DNA of 44,213 nucleotides from Armatimonadota bacterium. Lineage in GTDB: Bacteria; Armatimonadota; UBA5829. Each line of letters starts with the position of its first letter. Within the stretch, counting starts at the first letter, position 1. The translations under genes were made by a program, and so were the position numbers. Below, in pieces: positions 15,326-24,097 of the stretch. The stretch is taken from positions 1 through 44,213 of the forward strand of contig JAPLCU010000007.1 in the NCBI GenBank assembly GCA_026392045.1. The letters are read 5' to 3'. Under the pieces are notes generated by a model. That model had not been told where the DNA came from, made no database searches, and saw nothing but the letters and a program-made list of their open reading frames with translations.

Positions 15326-15445
15326 ACAGTATAATATACCATAACTCTTGGTTATTTTACCATCATTGTGATGACATGTAAACTCAGTAGGCTGTTTTGT
15401 TGCGCACATTCTCTAACGCACAGTGATTTATCGTGTGAGTTGTAG

Positions 15446-15487
15446 TAATGACAAGCCTCGGGTTGGTAAGCCTGGGGCTTGTCATTA
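15446..15487. terminator. 12-bp perfect hairpin between two small genes
   Basis: TAATGACAAGCC (15446-15457) pairs with GGCTTGTCATTA (15476-15487). It sits between the 53-codon gene and the convergent zinc-ribbon gene and could stop transcription from both sides, though neither side has a T-run. Confidence 0.5.
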
Positions 15488-15541
15488 AACTCCTAAAAAC
15501 GTCCTTGTCTTGAGCCGTTCTTGAGCCTCGCTAAGCCCTTT

Positions 15542-15799
15542 TTATAGTAGTGGGAAAAAGTCGGCTCTAGGATTCGATTCTGACGCGGCTTGATCGGGAT
15601 TCCACTCAACAACCACACATTCCCCGCAGGAATCGCATTCATACCACTTCCAGGGGCCGGGTTCATCATAATCGTGAAGTGTAACGGGCCGCAAGCAAGT
15701 ATCGCAGGCATACAGGGCCGTAGGGCTTGATTCTGACACGTTTGGTTGTATTTCCGGATGTTTTATGTCTGGGGCTTCACTCCTGCTTGTGTTAGCCAT
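15542..15799 (-). CDS. small zinc-ribbon hypothetical protein
   Basis: 85 residues with two cysteine pairs, ACDTC and ECDSCGEC (residues about 32-60), spaced like a zinc ribbon around an aromatic GPWKWYE segment. The ends are probably disordered. The ribosome-binding site before the ATG is weak (GCGGGA). No named family is recognised. It is counted as a gene because the cysteine pattern is orderly and no other frame here is better. Confidence 0.5.
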   Translation of the reverse strand: MANTSRSEAPDIKHPEIQPNVSESSPTALYACDTCLRPVTLHDYDEPGPWKWYECDSCGECVVVEWNPDQAASESNPRADFFPLL

Positions 15800-15843
15800 T
15801 CCCGCAATGAGTCCGGGCCGCTGGTGGTCAAGTCTTCATTGGT

Positions 15844-15878
15844 GTTTCAGGATTTGAGCGAAGCGGAAATCCTGAAAC
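15844..15878 (-). terminator. GTTTCAGGATTT palindromic repeat behind typA
   Basis: GTTTCAGGATTT (15844-15855) and AAATCCTGAAAC (15867-15878) form a perfect 12-bp stem around GAGCGAAGCGG, 16 bases after the typA stop. It is the cleanest copy of the family seen at 5101 and 7199. The C/T and G/A changes in the stem keep pairing. Confidence 0.65.
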
Positions 15879-15894
15879 GAACCTTTGCCTGTAA

Positions 15895-17736
15895 CTACTT
15901 GGCCTTGCGAGCCGCCAGAGTCCTATCCAGATTCCTAAGAATTGTCTTTCGGAACCTGAGAGCGTCCGGTGTAACTTCTAATAGCTCATCGTCGCCGATC
16001 CAAGACAGCGCCTGTTCCAGCATAAACTGCCTTGCGGGGGTTATGAGAACCGTGGCGTCTTCGTTTGATGAGCGCATATTGGTCGCGTGCTTTGCCTTGG
16101 TAACATTTACCACCATGTCCTCGCTGCGGCTGTTCTCGCCGATCACTTGGCCTTCGTGAACTTCTTCTCCAGGCGGGATGAAGAGCGTCGAACGTTCCTG
16201 CAATGGAGCGATGGCATAGGCTGTAGCGCGCCCTGTCTCTTTGGAGATAAGGCTGCCGTGCGTGCGGGTGATTATTTCACCGCAGGATGGCGCGTATTCC
16301 TTGAAGAGTCGGCTCAACAGCCCCAGACCCTTGGTCAGAGTGAGGAAATCCGTTCGGAAGCCGATAAGACCGCGCGTGGGCACGTCAAAAATCAGGCGGT
16401 TCATGCTGGATTCGTCTTTGCTTATCAGCTTGAGCTCGCCCTTGCGCCTGGCGAGTTCTTCTATTATTGTGCCGATGAAATCGTCGTGCACATCAATAGT
16501 AACTTCTTCGATAGGCTCATAGGTCTCACCATCTATTTTCTTGGTGATAACGCGAGGACGGCTGACGCATACCTCGAAGCCTTCGCGGCGCATAGTCTCA
16601 AGTAAGATGGCAAGCTGAAGCTCACCGCGCCCGGAGACGTTCATAGTGTCGGGCCTGTCAGTGGCTGCAATGCGCAGGCTAATATTCACCTTAATCTCGC
16701 GCTCAAGACGGGTCGAAATGCTGCGCATTGTGACGAACTCACCGCTTTTACCGGCCCAGGGGCCGTTGTTGACGATGAAATCCATAGAAACAGTCGGCTC
16801 ATCTATCTGGAGCAGTTCGAGCGCCTCGGGATTGTTCACATCCGCGATGGTCTCGCCAATCTGAACATCCGGGTAACCAGTCAGCAGCACGATTTCTCCC
16901 GCCGCGGCTTCGTCCACCTCTACACGCTTGAGACCCTCATAGATAAATACCCGGGTGACAGAGAAGCGGTCCTGGGCGCCGTCGCGCTTGATAATGGCAA
17001 CCTGCTCGCCCTGCCGCACGGAACCTCTGAGGATTTTGCCGCCGAACATGCGCCCGAGGTGGTCATCATAGTCCAAGTTCGTCGCCAGCATCTGGAAAGG
17101 GCCATCCACCTCAACTTGAGGCGGCGGAACATGCTTCATTATCATCTTAAAAAGCGGATCGATACCATTCGGGGTGTCGGACGGGTCCAATATAGCATAA
17201 CCCTGCGCGCCGGATGCAAATAGATAAGGAAACTCTATCTGATCCTCATGGCAGCCCAGGTCTATGAACAGGTCCAGAACTTCGTCAATAACTTCTTGAG
17301 GGCGCGCGCCGGGCCTGTCGATCTTATTGACCACAACAATCGGCGCCAGATCCTGCTCCAGCGCTTTTTTGAGCACAAACCGGGTTTGCGGCATAGGGCC
17401 TTCGCAGGCATCCACAAGCAACAGAACACCATCCACCGAGCGCAGAATGCGTTCGACCTCGCCGCCGAAGTCGCTGTGGCCGGGGGTATCCACAATATTG
17501 ATTTTCGCATCGCCGTAATAGACCGATGTGACCTTGGAGAGGATAGTAATTCCCTTCTCTCGCTCAAGGTCGTTCGAGTCCATCATTCGCTTAACGGTAA
17601 TCTGATTCGCACGGAACGTGCCGCTCTGCTTCAGAATCTCGTCTACCAGCGTTGTTTTGCCATGATCAACGTGCGCGATTATTGCTATGTTCCTAATATT
17701 CTCGCGAACCCCTTTGGATGTATTCCTTACGCCCAT
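15895..17736 (-). CDS. typA: ribosome-associated GTPase TypA/BipA
   Basis: 613 residues. A translational GTPase related to EF-G, needed for ribosome assembly and growth under stress. The G1 motif is AHVDHGKT and the switch region follows with EREKGITI. G3 is DTPGHSDFG and G4 is NKIDRP. Then come the beta-barrel domain, the two alpha/beta domains and the BipA-specific C-terminal domain ending near [12 protein letters not shown]. The ATG at 17736 is chosen, with AAGG about 7 bases upstream; a GTG two codons earlier overlaps that site. Monocistronic on the minus strand, followed by a repeat hairpin. Confidence 0.96.
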   Translation of the reverse strand: MGVRNTSKGVRENIRNIAIIAHVDHGKTTLVDEILKQSGTFRANQITVKRMMDSNDLEREKGITILSKVTSVYYGDAKINIVDTPGHSDFGGEVERILRSVDGVLLLVDACEGPMPQTRFVLKKALEQDLAPIVVVNKIDRPGARPQEVIDEVLDLFIDLGCHEDQIEFPYLFASGAQGYAILDPSDTPNGIDPLFKMIMKHVPPPQVEVDGPFQMLATNLDYDDHLGRMFGGKILRGSVRQGEQVAIIKRDGAQDRFSVTRVFIYEGLKRVEVDEAAAGEIVLLTGYPDVQIGETIADVNNPEALELLQIDEPTVSMDFIVNNGPWAGKSGEFVTMRSISTRLEREIKVNISLRIAATDRPDTMNVSGRGELQLAILLETMRREGFEVCVSRPRVITKKIDGETYEPIEEVTIDVHDDFIGTIIEELARRKGELKLISKDESSMNRLIFDVPTRGLIGFRTDFLTLTKGLGLLSRLFKEYAPSCGEIITRTHGSLISKETGRATAYAIAPLQERSTLFIPPGEEVHEGQVIGENSRSEDMVVNVTKAKHATNMRSSNEDATVLITPARQFMLEQALSWIGDDELLEVTPDALRFRKTILRNLDRTLAARKAK

Positions 17737-17922
17737 ACTCACCTTAAATCAATCGACAAAAAAGGCCGAGGCATATGCGTCCTGCACTCGACCGTCGAAT
17801 TTGCATTTCTCTATCAACATCTTAACATAATATCGCGCTGAGGTCAAATATTTGCAAAGTCGACAGTCGACAGTCCTCAGTCGGGGAAGGGAGGTTACAG
17901 GGGACAGGTTGCAGGTTGTTGA

Positions 17923-17948
17923 GGGGAGGGCGAGGCTCCCGCCGAGCC
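17923..17948. repeat. GGGGAGGGCGAGGC...GCCGAGCC repeat arm
   Basis: A single arm of the inverted repeat at 7261-7332. The 17737-18098 gap also contains GTCGACA direct repeats (about 17859-17872) and a GGTTACAG-type low-complexity stretch. I see no gene in it. Confidence 0.7.
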
Positions 17949-18098
17949 TTGTCGCACAACGGGGAAACCCAGCAACGGATTAGGCTGAAGCCGGAGGGAC
18001 ATGTTGCTCATTCTTCTACTCTATGGACAGGGGTGTCCCGAAATAACTAATACCAAAGAAGGTATCCGAAGCGCTGATATGAGAGTTTTGCCCCAAAA

Positions 18099-19070
18099 TT
18101 AACCAGCCATCCGCCGTGCGACATCCACAACCGCCGCGAGGCGTTCGGGGTGATCTGAACCAATCAGATACTTCTTGCCCTGCGTGGTAGTGACCAGCGC
18201 TCCTCGATTGCCTCTAAAGTAATAGGCTTTCATCTGGCGGTTGAAACGGATACCGTAGCCGCCGAAGTCTTTGAGGGGAGAGAATTCATGCACCTCCACG
18301 CTGGCCAGGTCTGAAAGCCACAGCCTTAAAAGTGGAATTCCAAATATACCCAGCCTCACCTGCAAACGCTCCGGGGTGACTGATACTCGCAACCCCCCGT
18401 AAAGCGGCACAAATATCAATGCCAACAGGGCTAATGGAACCGCAGCCGCCGGCGATTCGCCATAAGCCTGGCCTGCGCCGAAAAGCATGGAGATAAACCC
18501 CGCTGCAAGCGCCAGATTCATCCATGAAGGGTTTTGGCTCTCCCAATAGACCCACGGTTTGCCTTCTTCTAAAAACGCTCCGATTTCGGCGGAAAGCCTG
18601 CTGGTATCCTCAGGCTGGTAATGGTTTTTGTGAGGGATATACGGCCTGAAATATTCCAGCGCAGCAGCAGCAATTACCCCGCGCGCTGCCCAGGAAAGCA
18701 TAGCAGCCCAGCTTGGCCCAGACTGCAATTGATGGCGAAAATCTCCGTAATAAAGAAATATTCCAGCCATCATACCTATGATCACTTCGTCTATGAGCGA
18801 CATCCAGTTGAAAGTCTTGCGGTTCTCCTGGCGCGCCCAGAGCTCGTCGGCAACGCATGATATCACCAGCCATAAGAAGCTGATCCCTACAGTAATGGCA
18901 AAGAGCTCCCACGGCGAGCCCAATCGTCCTGGGTTGCCATGTATATCGAACTGCAGCGGTACAAGTTTCGGCAGCGGCATAGCGGAAACAAACCGCGCAA
19001 TTATCAAGCCAAGCAATGCCACCGCCGGTAAATGCGTCCACAACGGATGATAGAGTTTGCGTTCTTTCAT
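18099..19070 (-). CDS. DUF1648-like multi-pass membrane protein
   Basis: 323 residues. The N-terminus has a DUF1648-like segment: a first helix, then LVPLQFDIHGNPGRLGS, the conserved PxHFNxxGxxDRWGS-type loop. Several more helices follow, to about residue 230. The last 95 residues are soluble, beginning RVSVTPERLQVRLGIFGIP, and look like a PH-like bacterial domain often paired with such membrane regions. The function is unknown; relatives include SdpI-like immunity and sensor proteins. GGGAGG lies 6 bases before the ATG. It is the last gene of the minus-strand series and is probably not part of polysaccharide synthesis. Confidence 0.75.
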   Translation of the reverse strand: MKERKLYHPLWTHLPAVALLGLIIARFVSAMPLPKLVPLQFDIHGNPGRLGSPWELFAITVGISFLWLVISCVADELWARQENRKTFNWMSLIDEVIIGMMAGIFLYYGDFRHQLQSGPSWAAMLSWAARGVIAAAALEYFRPYIPHKNHYQPEDTSRLSAEIGAFLEEGKPWVYWESQNPSWMNLALAAGFISMLFGAGQAYGESPAAAVPLALLALIFVPLYGGLRVSVTPERLQVRLGIFGIPLLRLWLSDLASVEVHEFSPLKDFGGYGIRFNRQMKAYYFRGNRGALVTTTQGKKYLIGSDHPERLAAVVDVARRMAG

Positions 19071-19218
19071 TGATTTCCTCCCTCGCGCTTTTGGTCCAGC
19101 AACTCGCCCATAAGTTTCCCGAAATCTTTAGTTGATAGCCCGAGGTGAAATGCCTTGGTAAAAGTTCATTGATCTTAGTTTGGTTGGACAAGATAACCAG
19201 CATTAGCTCTATTCGGGT

Positions 19219-19875
19219 TTATTTGTTACCTCGGGCACAAATTACAGCGCTCGCAGTCATCATTAGAATCTTGATGTCGAGTAGCAAGCTCACACTGCGG
19301 GAGTATTTAGCATCGTAACTGACCTTTGTTGCGTTGTCCAGATTATCGCGGCCCATTGCTTGCGCGAGTCCAGTGATGCCGGGCTTTATGCGGTGGGCGT
19401 TCATTTGCTCGCGTAGTTCGTTTACATCAGTCTGGCTGGGAAGCGCAGGGCGAGGGCCGATAAAGCTCATCTGCCCCTCGATGATGTTGAACAACTGCGG
19501 CAGTTCGTCCAGACTGGTTTTTCGTAGAAACGAACCGATCCGGGTATATGGTATCACAGTCAGTTTTTGCATGTCCTCGGTGGACAATACCGGCGCATCT
19601 ATATCCATGGTGCGGAATTTGCACACCCTGAAGCTTTTGCCGAACTTGCCTACCCTGGTCTGGCGATAAATAGCGGGGCCGGGCGAATCCAGCATTATAG
19701 CTAACGCAACAATGAGCATGAGAGGAGCCAAGACCACGAGCATCACCACCGCGAATATTACATCCAAAATGCCCTTGATACGGCAGCCATATAATCCGAG
19801 GTCTTGTTTACGCTCTACAATACTGTTTGCTAAAACCATATTCGCACCCAAAATCATACCATCAGATGAATGCAT
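19219..19875 (-). CDS. priming sugar-phosphate transferase for exopolysaccharide
   Basis: 218 residues, the short form of the bacterial sugar transferase family (WcaJ/PssY-like C-terminal domain). Transfers a sugar phosphate from a UDP-sugar to undecaprenyl phosphate, the first step of repeat-unit assembly. One membrane helix (about residues 33-60, IFAVVMLVVLAPLMLIVALA) is followed by the cytosolic catalytic motifs KFRTM, TSLDELPQLFNI and SFIGPRPALP. It lies at the downstream end of the polysaccharide series. GGGGAA is about 10 bases upstream of the ATG. Two TTTACACATTC repeats lie between it and the preceding gene. Confidence 0.93.
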   Translation of the reverse strand: MHSSDGMILGANMVLANSIVERKQDLGLYGCRIKGILDVIFAVVMLVVLAPLMLIVALAIMLDSPGPAIYRQTRVGKFGKSFRVCKFRTMDIDAPVLSTEDMQKLTVIPYTRIGSFLRKTSLDELPQLFNIIEGQMSFIGPRPALPSQTDVNELREQMNAHRIKPGITGLAQAMGRDNLDNATKVSYDAKYSRSVSLLLDIKILMMTASAVICARGNK

Positions 19876-19935
19876 AGTGGCAGTTTCCCCGCCGGTTTAC
19901 ACATTCCAAACAGTGGCGCTCACCATTTACACATT

Positions 19936-20859
19936 CTAATTCCGCAGCGATAGCAGTATCACGGGGATCGCCCACCACCCGGAGATATTACCGGTCACCT
20001 GCGCACCAACAAGCGGGCCGGTCTGACCATCGTAAGCAGCCAGCACCGTTACGGGTGATTTTCTACCCGTCGGTCTCCATGCGAGGCCAGTGTTGAATTG
20101 GTAACCGTCGTATTCAGTCGTAAAGGTGAACTTATCGCTCAACGGCGTTGAGACTCCGCCAAAAATGCTGTCAGCGAACTTACCCGCGCCATAGCCGAGC
20201 ACTCCATAGACATCTCGCTCACCAATCTTGAAGCGCTTTGTTGCTACGCCATAGTAACCGATGCCGGTGTTGGTGGTCGCTTTGTTATCAGCCCCCTCTT
20301 TGTTGAGGATATCCTGCGCTCCTATGGCTAAGGCAGGCGTAGAATCCGTCTCTTTAACGAACTGGAACTGCGCATTGAATACCTTACTGTCTGAGAAAAT
20401 TATAGAACTGACAGCCATTCCGGAAACATATAGCCTGGGCCACGTGCCGAAACCCATACCGTATACACCGCTGCCGTTGCCGCGATCCTTATCAAAATAG
20501 CCGCCCTCGTATAATCCGAGGTTGGCATAACCAGCTCCAGGCGTATAAGCAACAGGGATATTGATCTGCATTGCGCCGAGGCCGTCGGATTCGCCATCTG
20601 AGTTAATGGCTGTTCCGCCTCCAGGAAGAGGCGAAATATTGGCATACTGCTCATCCGGTGGAGTCTTTGCATAAGATGTCCCCGGTATCAACACAGCAGC
20701 CATACATAACAGTAAAGCGCAGCTCGCAGGCTTCGGCATCAGGATACCGAAGCAACTAAACCGAAGTATTGCATTGCTTAAAATTCCGTTTTTCGCAGGC
20801 TTCGGCATCAGGATACCGAAGCAACTAAGTATTGCGTTGCTTAAAATTCCATTTTTCAT
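19936..20859 (-). CDS. outer-membrane beta-barrel protein, YjbH-like, with duplicated repeat at its N-terminus
   Basis: 307 residues from the ATG at 20859 (GGAG 11 bases upstream; a GTG three codons earlier is also possible). The mature part is rich in alternating aromatic and glycine-rich strands (NLGLYEGGYF, YGVLGYGAGKF, FTTEYDGYQFNTGLAW), as in YjbH-like outer-membrane proteins of exopolysaccharide loci. The N-terminus is odd. The segment KNGILSNAIL..SCFGILMPKPA occurs twice, encoded by a 63/69-bp tandem duplication (20725-20856) carrying a dispersed hairpin. Only after it comes a normal signal peptide, MPKPASCALLLCMAAVLIPG with a cut near SYA. The real start may therefore be the internal ATG at the MPKPAS codon, or export may tolerate the extension. 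Confidence 0.75.
   Translation of the reverse strand: MKNGILSNAILSCFGILMPKPAKNGILSNAILRFSCFGILMPKPASCALLLCMAAVLIPGTSYAKTPPDEQYANISPLPGGGTAINSDGESDGLGAMQINIPVAYTPGAGYANLGLYEGGYFDKDRGNGSGVYGMGFGTWPRLYVSGMAVSSIIFSDSKVFNAQFQFVKETDSTPALAIGAQDILNKEGADNKATTNTGIGYYGVATKRFKIGERDVYGVLGYGAGKFADSIFGGVSTPLSDKFTFTTEYDGYQFNTGLAWRPTGRKSPVTVLAAYDGQTGPLVGAQVTGNISGWWAIPVILLSLRN
20725..20856. repeat. in-frame tandem duplication containing GGCTTCGG-N10-CCGAAGCAAC
   Basis: Copy 1 is 20725-20793 (69 bases) and copy 2 is 20794-20856 (63 bases); copy 1 has six extra bases. Each contains the hairpin GGCTTCGG, ten bases, CCGAAGCAAC (20729-20756 and 20798-20825), also found after copA. The length difference is a multiple of three, so the reading frame is kept. 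Confidence 0.88.
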
Positions 20860-20939
20860 ATATTCCACTTCTCCAACCTCAGCTAGTTTGCCCTATACCT
20901 TAGCTGCCGAACGTATGATAATGCCTGGCGCGTCGGATG

Positions 20940-21890
20940 TCAATCCTTTTGCGAAGGATTGTGCGAAAGATACCATTGAGCTATCCTGGCAGCCGATGCC
21001 TGAAGGTCGTAAGGAGGGCTGTAACCCGTAGCTTCCACGAAAGCATCTATATCATAGCACACCGATTCAGTCATTGTGTGAAGACGCCCCCGGTCGAGCA
21101 GCGGGCTGGATTTCCTCAGCCGAGCGGCCGCCTCGCAGAGCAGCGCGGCGCAATATGCGGCTCGCACGGGAATCGGCACTATCTTTATAGAGATTCCCAT
21201 CCCCTGCGCGAGCGCCGAGACAACATCTTTGAGCGGGTATGAAATCAAATCGCCGATGATAAACGTCTTGCCGAAGCATCTCTCGTTGCCTACGGTCAGC
21301 CGCACGGCGTGGGTTATGTTGCCTATGAACGTAAAGGGTATCTTCGCTTCGCCTCCGCCCGGAAGAGGGACCTTGCCTTTTGCAACAAGGCTGCATAACG
21401 ATGCAGCCATGCCTCGCCCTTCTCCGAAAACGGAGGTTGGGCGCAGTATTGTGATCGAAAGTTTGTCAGAATATTGGGCCAGAAGACGCTCACCTTCAAG
21501 CTTGCTGGCGGCATAAGGGGATTTCACCGGCCTCATCATGCTTTCGGTGATGTCCTCGCCATCCCACATGCCCATCGCGGCCACGCTGCTTATGTGAATG
21601 AGCTGCGCGGCTCCGGCATTGACGCAGGCGTCAGCCAGGTTTCTCAGGCCATCCAAATTGACCCGCTGAAACAGCTCCAGGCCCTTAGGAGTGCGGTCTG
21701 TGGCGCTTGCATAACCGGCAGCGTTGATTACTACATCCCCGGCGTTGATCACGCCTTGGAGGGTGTCGGGATTCGTGAGGTCAACATCAAGCTCAGACGG
21801 CGCAAATACGTCCGCCCCCAGCTCTTTAAGGATATTCGAGCCCACAAACCCTGATTTGCCGAATAAAACGATGCGCGCGCCCGTGACCAT
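20940..21890 (-). CDS. NAD-dependent sugar epimerase/dehydratase
   Basis: 316 residues from the ATG at 21890 (MVTGARIVLFG); an ATG 14 codons earlier is possible, but the Rossmann fold begins here. It is an extended short-chain dehydrogenase with the nucleotide-binding GKSGFVG (near residue 12) and the catalytic YAASK. The serine of ISSVAAMG is the third catalytic residue. It probably modifies a nucleotide sugar or reduces a 4-keto sugar for the polysaccharide; the exact reaction cannot be read from sequence. It lies between a glycosyltransferase and the outer-membrane protein gene. Confidence 0.85.
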   Translation of the reverse strand: MVTGARIVLFGKSGFVGSNILKELGADVFAPSELDVDLTNPDTLQGVINAGDVVINAAGYASATDRTPKGLELFQRVNLDGLRNLADACVNAGAAQLIHISSVAAMGMWDGEDITESMMRPVKSPYAASKLEGERLLAQYSDKLSITILRPTSVFGEGRGMAASLCSLVAKGKVPLPGGGEAKIPFTFIGNITHAVRLTVGNERCFGKTFIIGDLISYPLKDVVSALAQGMGISIKIVPIPVRAAYCAALLCEAAARLRKSSPLLDRGRLHTMTESVCYDIDAFVEATGYSPPYDLQASAARIAQWYLSHNPSQKD

Positions 21891-21951
21891 TACACTCAAA
21901 TTGTTCTCCAAAGACCGTATGTGTCTGCCCAACGCATTAATGCAACTTTCA

Positions 21952-22701
21952 TCAATTTACACTAAGCTGCCGCTTAGCTTTGAGTATCTTATAATAAAGA
22001 TAAAGTAACATATTGAAGCGTCCGCCATTTTCCACAATTGCCCGCTTAATCTCTTTAGAATTAACCCACATACTGCGGAGATTTTTTGTGCTGACTCCTC
22101 CCACACGCATTACCACCAGAGTATGGGGAATATGCGCAGACTTCAAAGCATAGCGTTCCAAGAACCGATACATCAATTCAGCATCTGCAGCAATCTCATA
22201 ATCCAATTTGTATAAGCCAAAGCGTTCATACGCATTCTTGCGACAATAGAACGTTGGGTGCGCGGGAGACCAGCTTCTACCAAATATGCCAGGGACATAA
22301 TCGCATGATTCCCACTTGCGAACTATCTTGCTGGTATCATCTTTGTCAGCATAAACCAGATTGCCATGCACACAGTCAATAACATCCGTGAATGATCCGG
22401 CAACTCTTTCAAGCGCCAAATTATCTGCAAACATGTCGTCGCCATTGAGCATTCCTACTACATCTCCCGATGCCAATTTAATACCTTTATTCATTCCATC
22501 ATAGATGCCATTATCCGGCTCGCTCACGATTATCGTACGCTCATCAGCCAATTCACGAGCAATCTCGACCGTATTGTCTGTGGATGCGCCGTCCACAATA
22601 ACATGCTCTATATTCTGATAGGTTTGGCTTTGAACGCTTTTAATTGTATCACTAATAGTCCCAGCGGAGTTATAGCAAGTAGTAATGACGGATATTTTCA
22701 T
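21952..22701 (-). CDS. family 2 glycosyltransferase
   Basis: 249 residues. GT-A fold with the opening MKISVITTCYNSAGTISDTI, the nucleotide-binding VDGASTDNT and the metal-binding GDD of MLNGDDMFADN. This subgroup (WcaA/colanic-acid-like) adds a sugar from a UDP or GDP donor to the growing lipid-linked repeat unit. No membrane helices, so it is likely cytosolic at the membrane face. The acceptor is unknown. Part of the exopolysaccharide series. Confidence 0.93.
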   Translation of the reverse strand: MKISVITTCYNSAGTISDTIKSVQSQTYQNIEHVIVDGASTDNTVEIARELADERTIIVSEPDNGIYDGMNKGIKLASGDVVGMLNGDDMFADNLALERVAGSFTDVIDCVHGNLVYADKDDTSKIVRKWESCDYVPGIFGRSWSPAHPTFYCRKNAYERFGLYKLDYEIAADAELMYRFLERYALKSAHIPHTLVVMRVGGVSTKNLRSMWVNSKEIKRAIVENGGRFNMLLYLYYKILKAKRQLSVN

Positions 22702-22730
22702 CTCATCCTCGTGTTCGGTTTACGGTTCGG

Positions 22731-23972
22731 CTATCCGAGCGGTGACGTCTGCGCAATCCTGTGGTGCCGCTGGATTCCTTCTTCATACACTTCGAGAAGC
22801 TGATCTGTAATGCAATCCCAAGTATAATCTCTAGCAACAAAATTCCTTGCCGCATCCCCCATAGTTCTAAGAGAGTCTCCCATATCCAGCATCTCACATA
22901 GCGATTGCGCCAGACTCTTAGAATCTTCCGCGACAACTTTTCCTGCCCCTGCCGCTTCGACCTCTGGGAAATTGCAGGAAGGCGTAATCAATACCGGAGT
23001 TGCGCTGGCAAGCGCCTCAAGAATCGCCATCGAAAAACCTTCAGCGTGCGAAGGCGAGCAGAACAGGTCAGCCCGCGCGAGCAGATCTAACTTTGTATCG
23101 CCGGTAATCATCCCTGGAAACAAAACTTTTGGACCAATGCCCGCCCGGATTGCAGTTGATCGAAGACTTTCAGCTATATTGCTCTCATCAGGGCCGGCAA
23201 TCACCAACACAGTGTCAGGATGCCGTTTTTGGGTGTCAATAAACGCCTCGACCAAGATATCGGCGCCCTTGGTCGAGTTTAATCTTCCCATAAACAAAAT
23301 AACCCTGGCCCCGGCGGGAATGCCAAGTTTTTCGTCAGCCGAGCTTTCAGGATGCTGACGATATCGTGTGACATCCACACCATTCGGCACTATCTTGCAT
23401 GGCGCATCAAATCCCAGCGCTTTATATGCATGTAATTCTTCTTTTGTGAGTGCGATAAGTGTGGTAGCCCGATGCAAAATTCGACCCTCCACAAGCAAGA
23501 TATACAAACGTTTCTTAAGAGCCCTTCGCTTTAGATGGTTAGTCCCAAAAAGTCCTCTCTGCTGGTAAAACAATGGTTTTCCAAAACGGAATGCTGCGTT
23601 GGCGCAGGCATAGGTGGGATAAACAAATGGACATTGCGTGTGTACCAGGTCAAAACTTGGCATAATACGCTCAAGCTCCCCCCGCATCTTAGGAGAATAT
23701 AGAAATCCGACAGATTGCGAAAGATACGGTATATATGAAAACAGGCGTTTGATATACTCCTCTCGCTTGAAATACCATACCTGCACCCCATTTACATCAA
23801 CCGGCTGATCTGTGGGCACATCCAAATCTTCCGTCAAATTGGAATTGCTTGTAAATACCACAACCTCATGCCCTTTTTTTACGAGGCACTCAGCGGTGGA
23901 TGAAACAGATACAACAGGCCCCCCAATCTTGTAAGCCGGCTTGTAGCCTAGTGCAGCGTATAATATTCTCAT
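22731..23972 (-). CDS. family 4 glycosyltransferase
   Basis: 413 residues, GT-B fold. The N-terminal half has the donor-loop GGPVVSVSSTAECLVKKGHE. The C-terminal half has ILFMGRLNSTKGADILVEAF and the E-x7-E motif in SPSHAEGFSMAILEALA. These are typical of retaining glycosyltransferases that build extracellular polysaccharides. The gene follows another family 4 enzyme and precedes a family 2 enzyme, all in the same direction. Donor and linkage are unknown. Confidence 0.93.
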   Translation of the reverse strand: MRILYAALGYKPAYKIGGPVVSVSSTAECLVKKGHEVVVFTSNSNLTEDLDVPTDQPVDVNGVQVWYFKREEYIKRLFSYIPYLSQSVGFLYSPKMRGELERIMPSFDLVHTQCPFVYPTYACANAAFRFGKPLFYQQRGLFGTNHLKRRALKKRLYILLVEGRILHRATTLIALTKEELHAYKALGFDAPCKIVPNGVDVTRYRQHPESSADEKLGIPAGARVILFMGRLNSTKGADILVEAFIDTQKRHPDTVLVIAGPDESNIAESLRSTAIRAGIGPKVLFPGMITGDTKLDLLARADLFCSPSHAEGFSMAILEALASATPVLITPSCNFPEVEAAGAGKVVAEDSKSLAQSLCEMLDMGDSLRTMGDAARNFVARDYTWDCITDQLLEVYEEGIQRHHRIAQTSPLG

Positions 23973-24097
23973 TTGTGTTTCTTATCCTTGTGGTAATAGC
24001 AGTAAACTACCATTCCATTTTTCTTAAGCAGATGGGGCTGAGCAGAATTGCCTTAGATTGCCGACTAAGCCAGCCTCCACAGAGATATTTCATATTC

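Noticed and set aside
20940-21890. UDP-glucose 4-epimerase (galE) to complete the galactose pathway
   Set aside because: It is an extended short-chain dehydrogenase, but it sits in the polysaccharide series and lacks the usual GalE N-terminal pattern; the exact reaction is open.
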